Source: Paenalcaligenes suwonensis (GTDB lineage: Bacteria; Pseudomonadota; Gammaproteobacteria; Burkholderiales; Burkholderiaceae_B). From it: a DNA stretch of 64,000 bases. The first letter of the stretch is position 1, and each line of letters starts with the position of its first letter. Made by a program: the position numbers and the translations under genes. Location of the stretch: NCBI RefSeq assembly GCF_011290505.1, contig NZ_JAANPV010000002.1:310001-374000 (forward strand), read 5' to 3'. Under the pieces are notes generated by a model. That model saw only the letters and a program-made list of their open reading frames with translations. It was not told the DNA's origin and searched no databases. This document shows positions 27,666 to 37,196 of the stretch, piece by piece.

Positions 27666-29476
27666 CTACATCAACCAGTTACCACGTTGACCTTTGTCGC
27701 CTGACGTTACAGGCGACATCGGTTTACGCCGCTCAATAAATAGCGAGCTACCTAAGGTTTTCTTCGCCATTGTCTTGGCCGAAGCGGCCATCTCAGCCAC
27801 CAAGCTACTGTTATACAGATGCACTGGGCTGACATCCACCACACCTAGCGATAGCGCCACGAGCGAATGGAACTCTTCGACTTGCTGGCGATTTTCAGCG
27901 TAGTAGCCCCCATGCGCAGGTGCTCGGCACTATAAAGATGGCTTAATGCCAACGGCAAATTTTGAATAATTCGCTGGCAGCGTTGTTCCCAGTCGTGGCT
28001 GGTGAAGATCACAATAAAGTCATCGCCACCCACATGCCCTACAAAATCATGTTCTGGGTCGCTCGCCTCTACTAACAAGCCGGCGGTAATCTGAATGACC
28101 TCGTCGCCTTTGCGATAACCATAGAGATCATTAAAAGGCTTGAAGTAATCCAGATCGCCGTAACACACCGCGAACGGATTTTGCCCGCGCAGCAACTGCT
28201 CTAGATGCTCATTAATAGGCACATTGCCTGGTAGCTGCGTCAGTGGGTTGGCATAGCGAGCCGCTTGTAACTGTAGCTGCGATACTTCTCGCATTAAGTC
28301 GGTGCTAGAGCCTACGCCTAAATAGCTACCATCCCGTGTGATGATGAAGCCATCGGTCATGTAATGCTCAGGCCCTTCTGTTACCCACGCAGCCAGCTCT
28401 TGCAGCGGCATTTTCCTATCGATAATCAACGGTGTGTTTTCTATCATCTCGCCGCAGGCGCGATTGCCATACAGCTCGCGGTGATACAACCTCGCCAATC
28501 TATCGAATAACTTATCGCGACGTAATAGCCCCACCGGCATGCCGCCTCGCAGCACCACCAAGGTGTTTAGCGACGCATCTTTTTGGAAGCGTTCACACAC
28601 CACATTCGTGGGCACATCAAAGGCTACCACCGGAACCTGCCGCACCAAACGATGCGCAGTCACAGGCTTATCTGCACGCCCTAATGACGTTAAGGTAGAT
28701 GTGCCAAAGGGGCTTCTAAATAACGCTAACGTCGCCGTATCAAGGCAGGTTTTGGGATTTTTCTCGGGCCTACCCAAGAAAAAGCCTTGCCCACACATCA
28801 CCCCTAGTCGGCGTAATGTCTGCAATTCCTCTTGAGTTTCTATACCCTCGGCAATCACCGTAGACTGCGCTTGAAACGCAATTTCACAGATAGACCGCAC
28901 CAACTGCTGACGCATAGGGTCTTCATGTATGCCGCATATAAAAAAACGATCAATTTTGACGTATTCTGGGCGCAGCTCTGTCCACAATTTAAGGGTAGAA
29001 AACCCCTGACCTAAGTCATCAATAGCAAGTTGCACCCCGGTTGCACGATACTGATTCACCACCTCGTGCAACATATTCATCGAACCCACAGAGCAATCCT
29101 CTGTTAGTTCTACGACCACTTGCTCGAATTCTCTGTCATGCAACGTAGAAAATAGCGTGCTTAAACTACATGCGTTCTCGCCGTTCTGGTGCAAACTGGG
29201 GCTAGTATTTAGAAACAATTTCCCCGTCAGCCCTAGCGCTCTGAACTGGACTAAATGTAACTCGCAACACAAGTATTCTAATTCGCAACGTTTTCCATGT
29301 TGGTCAGCAAGCTCAAATAGCGCTAACGGCATATGCAAGGGCGTATTTTCTGGCCCTCGAATTAATGCCTCATATCCAACTATGGCGCCATGTCGCAGTT
29401 CAACTATGGGCTGAAATAAAGGTGTTAATTTTTTATTCTGCAGTACTTCTTGAAAAGCAGTCAGCATGTTCTCCAC
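27666..29476 (-). pseudogene. EAL-CBS-GGDEF signalling protein, frameshifted near its 3' end
   Basis: The open frame from 29476 ends at 27845 (543 aa). It carries an apparently intact EAL domain (residues about 1-245: EALIRG, IDDLGQG, EGIET), a CBS pair (about 285-400) and a GGDEF domain that reads VGGDDF. After MGA the frame runs into unrelated residues and stops. The -1 frame directly continues with GGYYAENRQQVEEFH, then VALSLGVVDVSP and SLFIERR, which is how this family's GGDEF domain ends. The shift falls at a run of five C on the plus strand (27907-27911); one extra base restores a product of about 603 residues ending at 27666. This could be true decay, slippage, phase variation or a sequencing error. 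Confidence 0.8.
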
Positions 29477-29661
29477 CTTAACGCTGCCGTCTCCTGTCTG
29501 TATCGTTTTGTATCATCGACACGTTATGCTACAAGCAACACCATACCTCAACAAAATTACCTGAAAGAGCAAAGATGACAGCTGATGCAAGAAAACAACT
29601 GTCATGCCATAACTGCTCTACAATGCCAAGCAATGCTTTACTTTTTCTAACAGAGCCCATC

Positions 29662-30348
29662 ATGCAATACACCGCTGTACTTTTTGACCTAGACGGTACT
29701 CTTGTTGACTCCATCCCTGATATTGCTGCCGCGGCCAATGGCGTTTTAAGCGACCTATCGCGTGCCCCACTACCTGAAGATGTGATTCGTTCTTTTGTTG
29801 GAAAAGGCTCCGACGTATTGGTGCAGCGACTGCTACGCCATACCTCCGAAAATGAGCACATAGATCCCGCAGAGTACGAACGCGCCAAAGCCTCTTTTGC
29901 GCATCACTACGCACAAAGCAACGGCCAGCACAGCACGATTTACCCCGGTGTAGTAGAAGGCTTGCAAGCCTTTAAAGCGGCTGGCTGCAAGCTCGCCGTA
30001 GTGACGAACAAACCCATAGAGTTCACCATTCCTTTGCTGGATGCTCTGCACTTGTCGCCCTATTTTGAACTGATGGTTGGCGGGAATACCACAGAACAGA
30101 AAAAGCCCCACCCATTGCCTTTTATACACGCCAGCAACACACTACATGTGCCAGCTGCACAGTGTTTGGTCATTGGAGATTCCATTAACGACGCACAAGC
30201 TGCACGCGGCGCACAGATGGATGTGTTGTTAGTGCCTTACGGCTACAACGAAGGAATAGATATACAAACTCTGGATGCTGATGCTATAGTGTCCAGCATT
30301 AAGCACGCTGCTGAGTGGGCAACCACACGCAGTTCCATAGCGGATTAA
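29662..30348 (+). CDS. gph: Phosphoglycolate phosphatase (HAD family)
   Basis: A 228-residue HAD phosphatase. Motif I is FDLDGTLVDS with the nucleophile D9 and acid D11. A helical cap follows, then motif II (VVTNKP), motif III Lys in QKKPHPLPF, and motif IV GDSINDAQAA. It should dephosphorylate 2-phosphoglycolate formed during DNA repair or oxygenation. The ATG at 29662 gives the standard length; the open frame upstream to 29575 has no family counterpart. Its position immediately before trpE is conserved in many betaproteobacteria. Confidence 0.9.
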   Translation: MQYTAVLFDLDGTLVDSIPDIAAAANGVLSDLSRAPLPEDVIRSFVGKGSDVLVQRLLRHTSENEHIDPAEYERAKASFAHHYAQSNGQHSTIYPGVVEGLQAFKAAGCKLAVVTNKPIEFTIPLLDALHLSPYFELMVGGNTTEQKKPHPLPFIHASNTLHVPAAQCLVIGDSINDAQAARGAQMDVLLVPYGYNEGIDIQTLDADAIVSSIKHAAEWATTRSSIAD

Positions 30349-30375
30349 ATGTTAACTACGACGAATTAACAGATG

Positions 30376-30447
30376 ATGTTTGCAACCTTGACACACAATG
30401 CACAGATCGGCGCCTATTGGCGCTGGTGGCGTTTGTGTTCCGGGTAG
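30376..30447 (+). CDS. trpL: trp operon leader peptide
   Basis: A 23-codon open frame (start 30376, or 30373 one codon earlier) contains three Trp codons in the run WRWW near its end, followed by six codons and TAG. It ends about 80 bases before a rho-independent terminator and lies just ahead of trpE. This is the classic layout of a Trp attenuation leader: ribosome stalling at the Trp codons when tryptophan is low should favour the antiterminator. A CCGGG at 30440-30444 can pair with CCCGG at 30460-30464 or at 30530-30534, giving plausible alternative folds. Confidence 0.82.
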   Translation: MFATLTHNAQIGAYWRWWRLCSG

Positions 30448-30526
30448 CTAACATACTGTCCCGGTGTTTTTGTTGAGCATACTGTTGTACCTATAACGTC
30501 TCAGCACCTACACCACCCAGTCAAAC

Positions 30527-30563
30527 CAGCCCGGAATCTATGACAGCCGGGCTGTTTTGTTTT
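30527..30563 (+). terminator. trp attenuator terminator
   Basis: An 8-bp stem (CAGCCCGG 30527-30534 with CCGGGCTG 30547-30554) is followed by TTTTGTTTT. It lies between the Trp-rich leader peptide and trpE (start 30603), so it acts as the regulated terminator rather than as the end of an operon. Confidence 0.85.
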
Positions 30564-30602
30564 CAGGGCCCGGCCAACAGAACTTTTAAAAAAGGCCGTA
30601 CC

Positions 30603-32123
30603 ATGACAGAAATTGAGTTTAAAGCGCTTGCCGCAGAAGGTTTTAACCGCATTCCTCTCATTGCCGAGACCTATGCTGATCTGGACACTCCTCTTTCCAT
30701 CTACTTGAAACTTGCGCACAACGGCCCAGAAGGCGGTCGTAACAGTTGCTTGTTGGAATCCGTAGTAGGTGGAGAACGTTTCGGCCGTTACTCCTTTATT
30801 GGTCTACCTGCCAAAACGGTAATCCGTGCCACCGGCAACGTCACCGAAGTACTGCACAACGACGAAGTGATCGAACGCTACGAAGGCGATCCACTGACCT
30901 TTATCGAACAATACCAAGCGCGCTACAAAGTAGCGATTCGCCCCGGTATGCCTCGTTTTGCAGGTGGTTTGGCTGGTTACTTTGGCTACGACACCGTGCG
31001 CCACATTGAGCCCTCATTAGGTCAACCCACAAAACCCTTCCCTGCCGGTCAGGAAGAAGGCACGCCAGACATCATGTTGTTGCACATTGATGAGCTAGTG
31101 ATTGTGGATAACCTGGCGGGTCGCACCTACCTGATTGTGTACGCCGACCCTACCCAACCAGAAAGCTACTCACGTGCGAAACGCCGTCTGAAAGACCTGC
31201 GCGAAAAACTGCGTACGCCTGTGGTGATTCCTTACGCTTACGCCAGCTTGGAAACCAAAGAGCGCCGCGACTTCGACAAGGCCGACTACATCAAAGCGGT
31301 AGAAAAAGCCAAAGAGTACATCACTGACGGTGAAATCATGCAGGTGCAAGTTGGCCAAGTGATCGCCAAGCCGTTCCGCGATGCGCCGCTGTCCTTATAC
31401 CGTGCACTGCGTTCGTTAAACCCATCGCCTTACATGTACTTCTGGAACTTCAGTGACTTCCAAGTAGTAGGTGCTTCGCCTGAAATCTTGGTACGCCAAG
31501 AGAAAGAAATGATTGATGGCGAATACAAACAAGTGGCTACCATTCGTCCTTTGGCTGGCACACGCAAACGCGGCTCTACCCCTGAAGAAGACAAGCTGTT
31601 GGCCGATGAGCTGTTAGCCGATCCTAAAGAGCGTGCAGAACACGTGATGCTGATTGACTTGGCACGTAACGACATTGGCCGTATTGCCGAAGCCGGTACC
31701 GTACAAGTGACTGACACCATGACAATTGAGCGTTACTCACACGTACAACACTTGGTTTCTAACGTGTGCGGCGAAGTGAAAGAAGGTTTGTCATCTATGG
31801 ATGTGCTGCGCGCGTCCTTCCCTGCCGGCACGCTCACGGGTGCTCCTAAAGTGCGCTCTATGCAAATCATTGATGAATTGGAACCAGTACGTCGTGGCAT
31901 CTACGGTGGCGCCGCCGGTTACCTGAGCTACAGCGGCGAGATGGACTTAGCCATTGCCATTCGTACCGGTGTGATCAAAAACGGCATGTTGTACGTACAA
32001 GCCGCGGCAGGTGTAGTGGCTGACTCTAGCCCTGAAGCGGAATGGCAAGAAACTGAAGCCAAAGCACGTGCTTTGCTGCGTGCAGCCGAGCAAGTACAGC
32101 TGGGCTTGGATGATCCCATTTAA
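30603..32123 (+). CDS. trpE: Anthranilate synthase component I
   Basis: A 506-residue chorismate-binding enzyme that makes anthranilate with TrpG. The feedback-inhibition motif LLES is near residue 51, and the catalytic C-terminal region includes IRPLAGTRKRG, DLARNDIGR, PAGTLTGAPKVRSM (about residue 405) and GAAGYLSYSG. The ATG at 30603 is used because it follows the attenuator hairpin, whereas the frame open from 30540 would translate through the terminator. trpE, trpG, trpD and trpC follow in order on one strand. Confidence 0.95.
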   Translation: MTEIEFKALAAEGFNRIPLIAETYADLDTPLSIYLKLAHNGPEGGRNSCLLESVVGGERFGRYSFIGLPAKTVIRATGNVTEVLHNDEVIERYEGDPLTFIEQYQARYKVAIRPGMPRFAGGLAGYFGYDTVRHIEPSLGQPTKPFPAGQEEGTPDIMLLHIDELVIVDNLAGRTYLIVYADPTQPESYSRAKRRLKDLREKLRTPVVIPYAYASLETKERRDFDKADYIKAVEKAKEYITDGEIMQVQVGQVIAKPFRDAPLSLYRALRSLNPSPYMYFWNFSDFQVVGASPEILVRQEKEMIDGEYKQVATIRPLAGTRKRGSTPEEDKLLADELLADPKERAEHVMLIDLARNDIGRIAEAGTVQVTDTMTIERYSHVQHLVSNVCGEVKEGLSSMDVLRASFPAGTLTGAPKVRSMQIIDELEPVRRGIYGGAAGYLSYSGEMDLAIAIRTGVIKNGMLYVQAAAGVVADSSPEAEWQETEAKARALLRAAEQVQLGLDDPI

Positions 32124-32172
32124 TTCATTTCAGTTTCCACTACATACGTTCTCTTTTTAGATCAGGTGCCCC

Positions 32173-32736
32173 ATGATTTTCATGCTCGATAACTACGACT
32201 CTTTTACCTATAACCTCGTGCAGTATTTCTACGAACTGGGACAAGAGGTCACGGTTGCACGTAACGACCAGATTACGATTGAAGAAATCGCTGCTCTGCG
32301 CCCCGAGCGCATCTGCGTTTCCCCTGGCCCTAGCACGCCCGCCAAGGCCGGGATTTCCATCGAGCTGATTCGTCACTTCGCAGGCAAACTGCCCATTTTG
32401 GGCGTGTGCTTGGGGCACCAAGCCATAGGCGAAGCCTTTGGCGGCAACATTGTTCATGCGCAGCGCGTCATGCACGGCAAGGTATCGCCTATCACGCACA
32501 CCAACACCGATGTGTTTGCTGGCCTACCTTCCCCTTTTAACGTGACCCGTTATCACTCGCTGGCGATAGAACGCGCCAGCCTTCCTGACTGCTTAGAAAT
32601 CACCGCTCAAACGGAAGACGGTGAAATCATGGGTGTACGTCACAAAACCATGCCTATCAGTGGCGTACAATTTCACCCCGAATCGGTACTAAGCGAACAC
32701 GGCCACGCCTTGCTGCGTAATTTCCTGACCCTCTGA
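32173..32736 (+). CDS. trpG: Anthranilate synthase component II (glutamine amidotransferase)
   Basis: A 187-residue class I glutamine amidotransferase with the nucleophile C79 in [16 protein letters not shown] and the His-Glu pair in [14 protein letters not shown]. It supplies ammonia to TrpE. In many bacteria the same protein also serves PabB, and no pabA is present in the window. It lies 49 bases after trpE and 25 bases before trpD. Confidence 0.94.
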   Translation: MIFMLDNYDSFTYNLVQYFYELGQEVTVARNDQITIEEIAALRPERICVSPGPSTPAKAGISIELIRHFAGKLPILGVCLGHQAIGEAFGGNIVHAQRVMHGKVSPITHTNTDVFAGLPSPFNVTRYHSLAIERASLPDCLEITAQTEDGEIMGVRHKTMPISGVQFHPESVLSEHGHALLRNFLTL

Positions 32737-32761
32737 ATTTGAAAAAAGAAAAAGGACCATC

Positions 32762-33793
32762 ATGACAACCATTACGCCAACCGAAGCCCTAGTGCGCTGC
32801 ATTGAACATCGTGAGATTTTCCATGATGAAATGCTGCACCTAATGCGTATGTTGATGCGTGGCGAAATGCCTGCGCCATTAGCTGCCGCACTGCTAATAG
32901 GGTTGCGAGTCAAAAAAGAAACCATAGGCGAAATTACCGCCGCGGCTCAGGTCATGCGTGAGTTTTCCACCCCTGTAGTACTACCAGACACCTCTGATCT
33001 ATTAGATATGTGTGGTACAGGCGGAGACAGCAGTAATACCTTTAATATTTCTACGGCATCCATGTTTGTGGCTTCTGCCGCTGGCGTCAAAATCGCCAAA
33101 CATGGTAATCGTAGTGCCTCTAGTTCGTCGGGCAGTGCCGACGTACTGGAAACCTTGGGTGCCAACCTGAACCTAAACCCTGAACAAGTGGCCGAGTGTA
33201 TTGAGCAAATAGGCATAGGCTTTATGTTTGCCCCGGCCCACCACGGCGCGATGAAAAACGTCGCTGCAGTACGTAAAGAACTAGGTGTACGTACTATCTT
33301 CAATATCTTGGGCCCACTTACCAACCCCGCCAATGCGGCCAACCAATTAATGGGGGTATTCCACCCAGACTTGGTGGGTATTCAGGTACGCGCCATGCAG
33401 CGCTTAGGCTCCAAACATGTGTTGATCGTGCACGGCATGGACGGCATGGACGAAGCCTCGTTAGGTGCTAGCACGTTGGTAGGCGAACTGAAAGACGATG
33501 AAGTACGCGAATACTACATCCACCCCGAAGACTTCGGTTTAAGCATGGTATCCAACCGCTCTATCAAAGTGAATAACAGCGAAGAGTCGCGCGACATGAT
33601 TTACCAAGCGCTGGATAACCAAGCTGGCCCGGCACGTGACATTGTCATGTTCAATGCGGGATTAGCCATTTATGCAGGTAACGGTGCCAGCAGCATCAAA
33701 GCCGGTTTAGAAAAAGCGTCTGAAGTATTGGCTAGTGGTGCAGCGCGCGACAAACTGGAAGAGTTCTGTCGCTACACCAAACGCTTTGTTTAA
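32762..33793 (+). CDS. trpD: Anthranilate phosphoribosyltransferase
   Basis: A 343-residue enzyme joining anthranilate to PRPP. The PRPP-binding motif is [15 protein letters not shown] (about residues 84-98), with [18 protein letters not shown] following and [11 protein letters not shown] in the middle. It stands alone, not fused to trpG as in E. coli. A gap of about 100 bases separates it from trpC. Confidence 0.95.
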   Translation: MTTITPTEALVRCIEHREIFHDEMLHLMRMLMRGEMPAPLAAALLIGLRVKKETIGEITAAAQVMREFSTPVVLPDTSDLLDMCGTGGDSSNTFNISTASMFVASAAGVKIAKHGNRSASSSSGSADVLETLGANLNLNPEQVAECIEQIGIGFMFAPAHHGAMKNVAAVRKELGVRTIFNILGPLTNPANAANQLMGVFHPDLVGIQVRAMQRLGSKHVLIVHGMDGMDEASLGASTLVGELKDDEVREYYIHPEDFGLSMVSNRSIKVNNSEESRDMIYQALDNQAGPARDIVMFNAGLAIYAGNGASSIKAGLEKASEVLASGAARDKLEEFCRYTKRFV

Positions 33794-33897
33794 CCTGCTA
33801 CGACCAAGGCATGGTCGCCATATACTGGCGGCTCATGCTATCGTAGCCCTAAATTTTCTTAATGACGTCATCCACCTGACGGAACACGCTGAACGCC

Positions 33898-34692
33898 ATG
33901 AACGATATTCTCGCCAAAATCCTGGAAACTAAAAAAGCAGAAGTTGCCACGGCCCGCCAGCTGCGCAGTGAAGCAGAAGTGCTGCGTGAAGCCAAAAACC
34001 GCAAAGATTTACGTGGCTTTTCCCGTGCTTTGCACGACAAAAACGCCGATGGAAAATCGGCAGTGATTGCTGAAATCAAAAAAGCCTCACCTTCAAAAGG
34101 TGTGATTCGCGAAGACTTCCAACCCGCCGAGATTGCAAGCTCCTACGCTGCCCACGGCGCTGCCTGCTTATCTGTACTAACCGATGTGCAGTACTTTCAA
34201 GGCGGTTACGACTACCTGCGCCAAGCACGTGCCGCATGTGCACTGCCCGTACTGCGCAAAGACTTTATTGTGGATGCCTACCAAGTCATCCATTCACGCG
34301 CGATTGGTGCCGACTGTATCTTGCTGATTGTGGCAGCCTTGTCAGCTAGCCAGCTCAAAGAATACGAAGCCCTAGCCACGGAACTGGGCATGGACGTCTT
34401 GGTAGAAGTACATGGCCGTGACGAACTAGACATCGCCTTAGAACTGAAAACCGACTTGCTGGGCATTAACAACCGCGACCTGCGCAGTTTTGATGTTTCT
34501 CTGGATAACACCCTGTCCCTGTTGAAAGACATTCCTGACAACAAACTGGTGATTACCGAAAGCGGTATTCTGACGCGTGACGACGTCACCATCATGCGTG
34601 ACCACAACGTCAATGCCTTCTTGGTAGGCGAAGCCTTTATGCGCCAACCTGATCCTGGTGTCGCCCTAGAAGAACTGTTCTTCACTGCTTAA
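33898..34692 (+). CDS. trpC: Indole-3-glycerol phosphate synthase
   Basis: A 264-residue TIM barrel closing CdRP to indole-3-glycerol phosphate. Catalytic motifs present: [16 protein letters not shown] (about 55-70), [12 protein letters not shown] (about 119), [22 protein letters not shown] and ITESGI. It is not fused to trpF, and trpF, trpB and trpA are not in the window, as is common in betaproteobacteria. The next gene, ung, starts nine bases downstream and is probably on the same transcript. Confidence 0.95.
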   Translation: MNDILAKILETKKAEVATARQLRSEAEVLREAKNRKDLRGFSRALHDKNADGKSAVIAEIKKASPSKGVIREDFQPAEIASSYAAHGAACLSVLTDVQYFQGGYDYLRQARAACALPVLRKDFIVDAYQVIHSRAIGADCILLIVAALSASQLKEYEALATELGMDVLVEVHGRDELDIALELKTDLLGINNRDLRSFDVSLDNTLSLLKDIPDNKLVITESGILTRDDVTIMRDHNVNAFLVGEAFMRQPDPGVALEELFFTA

Positions 34693-34701
34693 CACACGCC
34701 T

Positions 34702-35430
34702 ATGCAGCCATCCAACACCTTACAGCAAAGTCTGTTTACGCAGCTGCCGCACCTACATGCCGACTGGCAAGGGGTCATGGCAGAACCCGCCATACACAAA
34801 CAACTGCAAGCGTTGGATGACTGGCTCATTCCTCAGGTAGCAGCGGGTACCACCATTTACCCCAAACACCCCTTTAAGGCGTTGGAGCTTAGTGCACCAG
34901 AGCAAGTGAAGGTGGTGATTTTGGGGCAAGACCCGTACCACGGGCCTGAACAAGCCCAAGGCTTATCGTTTTCAGTACCCGACCATGTACGTACGCCACC
35001 TAGCCTACGTAATATGTTCAAGGAGCTACATGCGGAATACCCCGACATCACCACTCCCCCCACCAATGATTTGAGTCATTGGGCGTGGCAAGGTGTGTTG
35101 TTGTTGAATACGTCGCTCACGGTTGAGAACGGCAAGGCGGGTTCACATGCGAAGCAAGGCTGGGAAAGCATTACCGATGCATTGCTGTTGCATCTGCTTA
35201 ATTTCGATACGCCTAAGGTATTTTTGCTGTGGGGCAATCATGCCCAAGCTAAGGTACCGTTGATTCAGCGCCATGCGAAAAAAGGGCCTATAGAGATTCT
35301 GTGCTCTAACCACCCTTCTCCTTTATCTGCTCTGCGTCCGCCTGTGCCTTTTATGGGTAATGGGCATTTCCGCAAGACCAATGATTGGCTGATTAGCCAG
35401 AATCACGAGCCTATTAACTGGCTGTCGTAA
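34702..35430 (+). CDS. ung: Uracil-DNA glycosylase
   Basis: A 242-residue family 1 uracil-DNA glycosylase that removes uracil from DNA. The water-activating motif GQDPYHG holds D77, the uracil-binding region reads LLLNTSLTVENGKAGSH, and the minor-groove loop is HPSPLSA. It follows trpC closely, while downstream lies the second copy of the hairpin repeat, which may end this transcript. Confidence 0.95.
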   Translation: MQPSNTLQQSLFTQLPHLHADWQGVMAEPAIHKQLQALDDWLIPQVAAGTTIYPKHPFKALELSAPEQVKVVILGQDPYHGPEQAQGLSFSVPDHVRTPPSLRNMFKELHAEYPDITTPPTNDLSHWAWQGVLLLNTSLTVENGKAGSHAKQGWESITDALLLHLLNFDTPKVFLLWGNHAQAKVPLIQRHAKKGPIEILCSNHPSPLSALRPPVPFMGNGHFRKTNDWLISQNHEPINWLS

Positions 35431-35522
35431 GTGAGTTGTTGCTGAGAAGTATTCTACAGCCACTGCAGAGCACTTATTTAACGGGTATCCGTTGAACTAG
35501 ATAGGCTGCTTCCATTGCTCTC

Positions 35523-35594
35523 GCTGGGGGACTGCGGAACAACTTTTTGTGATTTGAGACACCAAATCAAAAAAGTTTTCCTCCGCCTCCCCTG
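35523..35594 (-). repeat. Hairpin repeat, copy B (inverted relative to copy A)
   Basis: This is nearly identical, in reverse complement, to 21288-21361, including the 6-nt loop and both poly-A/T arms. One T is missing near one end, and similarity continues weakly for about 15 bases outside the core. It sits between the convergent ung and CoA-transferase genes, in the 338-base gap 35431-35768, like copy A at a convergent junction. Confidence 0.85.
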
Positions 35595-35604
35595 AGGCAT
35601 TTCA

Positions 35605-35745
35605 ATGAATAGGCTTACCGCCCTTTCTTTAGCAGCAGCGTTCTTCGCCACAGAAGTACACACAGCTAACAGCTACCTCTGCATACAAACCGTGGCATGC
35701 AACAAAGGAAATACTTTCGCAGCCTTAGGCTACGACAGACAGTGA
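35605..35745 (+). CDS. Possible small secreted protein (46 aa), unrecognised
   Basis: A 46-codon open frame directly after the hairpin repeat. The N-terminus (MNRLTALSLAAAFFATEVHTANS) looks like a short signal peptide, and two cysteines follow about ten residues apart. No clear ribosome-binding site precedes the ATG because the repeat arm is adjacent. I do not recognise the product and it may not be translated. A 61-residue frame on the other strand of this gap has no support either. Confidence 0.25.
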   Translation: MNRLTALSLAAAFFATEVHTANSYLCIQTVACNKGNTFAALGYDRQ

Positions 35746-35768
35746 TTGATCAGTGGGCTTATCAAACA

Positions 35769-36989
35769 TTAGCCCGTAAATTTAGCAATCTGCGCCGCAT
35801 CTAACCCTAGTACATCACGCAGCACTTCTTCCGTGTGCTCACCCAACATCGGTGGTGCATTACGGTACTCCACTGGTGTGTCAGACAAACGAATAGGGCT
35901 ACCCACCAAGGTTGCCTGCCCTGCTGTGGGATGTGGCATCGTGATTTTCATGCCGCGAGCCAAGACTTGCGGGTTGTCATGCACTTGATCCAATGTGTTA
36001 ATTGGACCTGCAGGCACTCCTACCGCTTCCAATTGCTCTAACCACGTTGCACATGAACGCGTCAGCATGATGTCGGCCAACACGGGGATCAAAGCCTCAC
36101 GGTTCATCACGCGTTGTGGGTTAGTCATGAAGCGTGGGTCTTCCGCTAATTCGGTACATTCCGCTACACGGCAGAAATTACGGAACTGGCTGTCGTTACC
36201 TACCGCCACAATGATGTGCCCATCGCTAGTAGCAAATACTTGGTAAGGCACCAAGTTAGGGTGGGCATTACCAGCGCGCTGCGGTGCTTTGCCTGAGGTC
36301 AGGTAGTTCATGTTCTGGTTAGCCATCATCGCCACTTGGCAATCTAACAAGGCCATATCTACATGCTGGCCTAAACCGGAACGATCGCGTTCACGTAAGG
36401 CGGCCAAGATGCCTACTGTGGCGTACATGCCAGTCATCAAGTCGGCTACAGCCACACCTGCTTTTTGTGGGCCGCCACCAGGCATGTCGTCTTTTTCGCC
36501 AGTTACGCTCATCAAACCACCCATGGCTTGAATCATGAAATCGTAACCAGGGCGTGGGGCGTAGGGACCTGTTTGGCCAAACCCCGTCACCGAGCAATAA
36601 ATCAAACGCGGGTTAATGGCTTTGAGTGACTCGTAGTCCAAGCCATATTTAGCCAAACCACCTACTTTGAAATTTTCTACCACGATATCAGAACGCAATG
36701 CTAAATCACGTATTAGCTCGGCTCCTTCAGGAGTAGCCATATCTACGGTTACGGATTTTTTATTGCGATTAGCAGCCATGTAATACGCTGCTTCGCTGGT
36801 GTTGTTACCAGCCTCGTCACGCAGATATGGTGGCCCCCAGCCACGGGTGTCATCGCCAGAACCTGGGCGCTCAATTTTGATGACTTCAGCACCGAGGTCA
36901 GCCAAGTTTTGGGTACACCACGGCCCCGCCAAAACACGAGTCAAATCCAGTACACGGATCCCTGCCAATGGAGCTAAGCGAGTAGACAT
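35769..36989 (-). CDS. Family III CoA transferase (CaiB/BaiF type)
   Basis: A 406-residue family III CoA transferase, related to formyl-CoA, carnitine and succinyl-CoA:hydroxy acid transferases. It begins LAPLAGIRVLDLTRVLAGPW, then GAEVIKIERPGSGDDTRGWGPP. The catalytic Asp is expected at D183 in VADLMTG, and the motif MIQAMGGLMSVTG precedes it. The ATG at 36989 gives the normal start; the open frame extends seven codons further. The usual role is moving CoA between carboxylic acids in a catabolic route, but no acyl-CoA partner gene is adjacent, so the substrate is unknown. Confidence 0.88.
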   Translation of the reverse strand: MSTRLAPLAGIRVLDLTRVLAGPWCTQNLADLGAEVIKIERPGSGDDTRGWGPPYLRDEAGNNTSEAAYYMAANRNKKSVTVDMATPEGAELIRDLALRSDIVVENFKVGGLAKYGLDYESLKAINPRLIYCSVTGFGQTGPYAPRPGYDFMIQAMGGLMSVTGEKDDMPGGGPQKAGVAVADLMTGMYATVGILAALRERDRSGLGQHVDMALLDCQVAMMANQNMNYLTSGKAPQRAGNAHPNLVPYQVFATSDGHIIVAVGNDSQFRNFCRVAECTELAEDPRFMTNPQRVMNREALIPVLADIMLTRSCATWLEQLEAVGVPAGPINTLDQVHDNPQVLARGMKITMPHPTAGQATLVGSPIRLSDTPVEYRNAPPMLGEHTEEVLRDVLGLDAAQIAKFTG

Positions 36990-37155
36990 AAGGGGTAAAC
37001 AACCTACCAAAAATAAGGGGAAGTAGAGTCATACGTTAGCATCAATGCTCGCCATACTTCTTTATTTTTTGACACATCATTGTGCAAATAGCGCTCAGGG
37101 TTTACGCCGCATTACCTCGTAAGCACACGAAAAACAACACCTTTTAGAGACACCT

Positions 37156-37196
37156 AGGGTAAACCCTTGCATCAACCATAGGGTAAACCCTATAAT
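37156..37196 (+). promoter_or_regulatory. Promoter with tandem palindromic operators before small-peptide genes
   Basis: The palindrome AGGGTAAACCCT occurs twice, at 37156-37167 and 37180-37191, 24 bp apart. A good -35/-10 pair is interleaved: TTGCAT (37167-37172), an 18-bp spacer and TATAAT (37191-37196). The first operator ends at the -35 and the second fills the spacer up to the -10, an arrangement suited to tight repression. The regulator is unknown. The divergent CoA-transferase gene starts about 170 bases away and might also be affected. Confidence 0.7.

Noticed and set aside
27695-27716. Hairpin after rpe as its terminator
   Set aside because: The 8-bp stem has no T-run and lies within the restored coding frame of the frameshifted EAL-GGDEF gene, so a terminator role is doubtful.
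30349-30372. A TrpR operator before the leader peptide
   Set aside because: A GTTAACTA motif resembles half of a Trp operator, but the other half is poor, and TrpR is not expected outside gammaproteobacteria and a few other groups.
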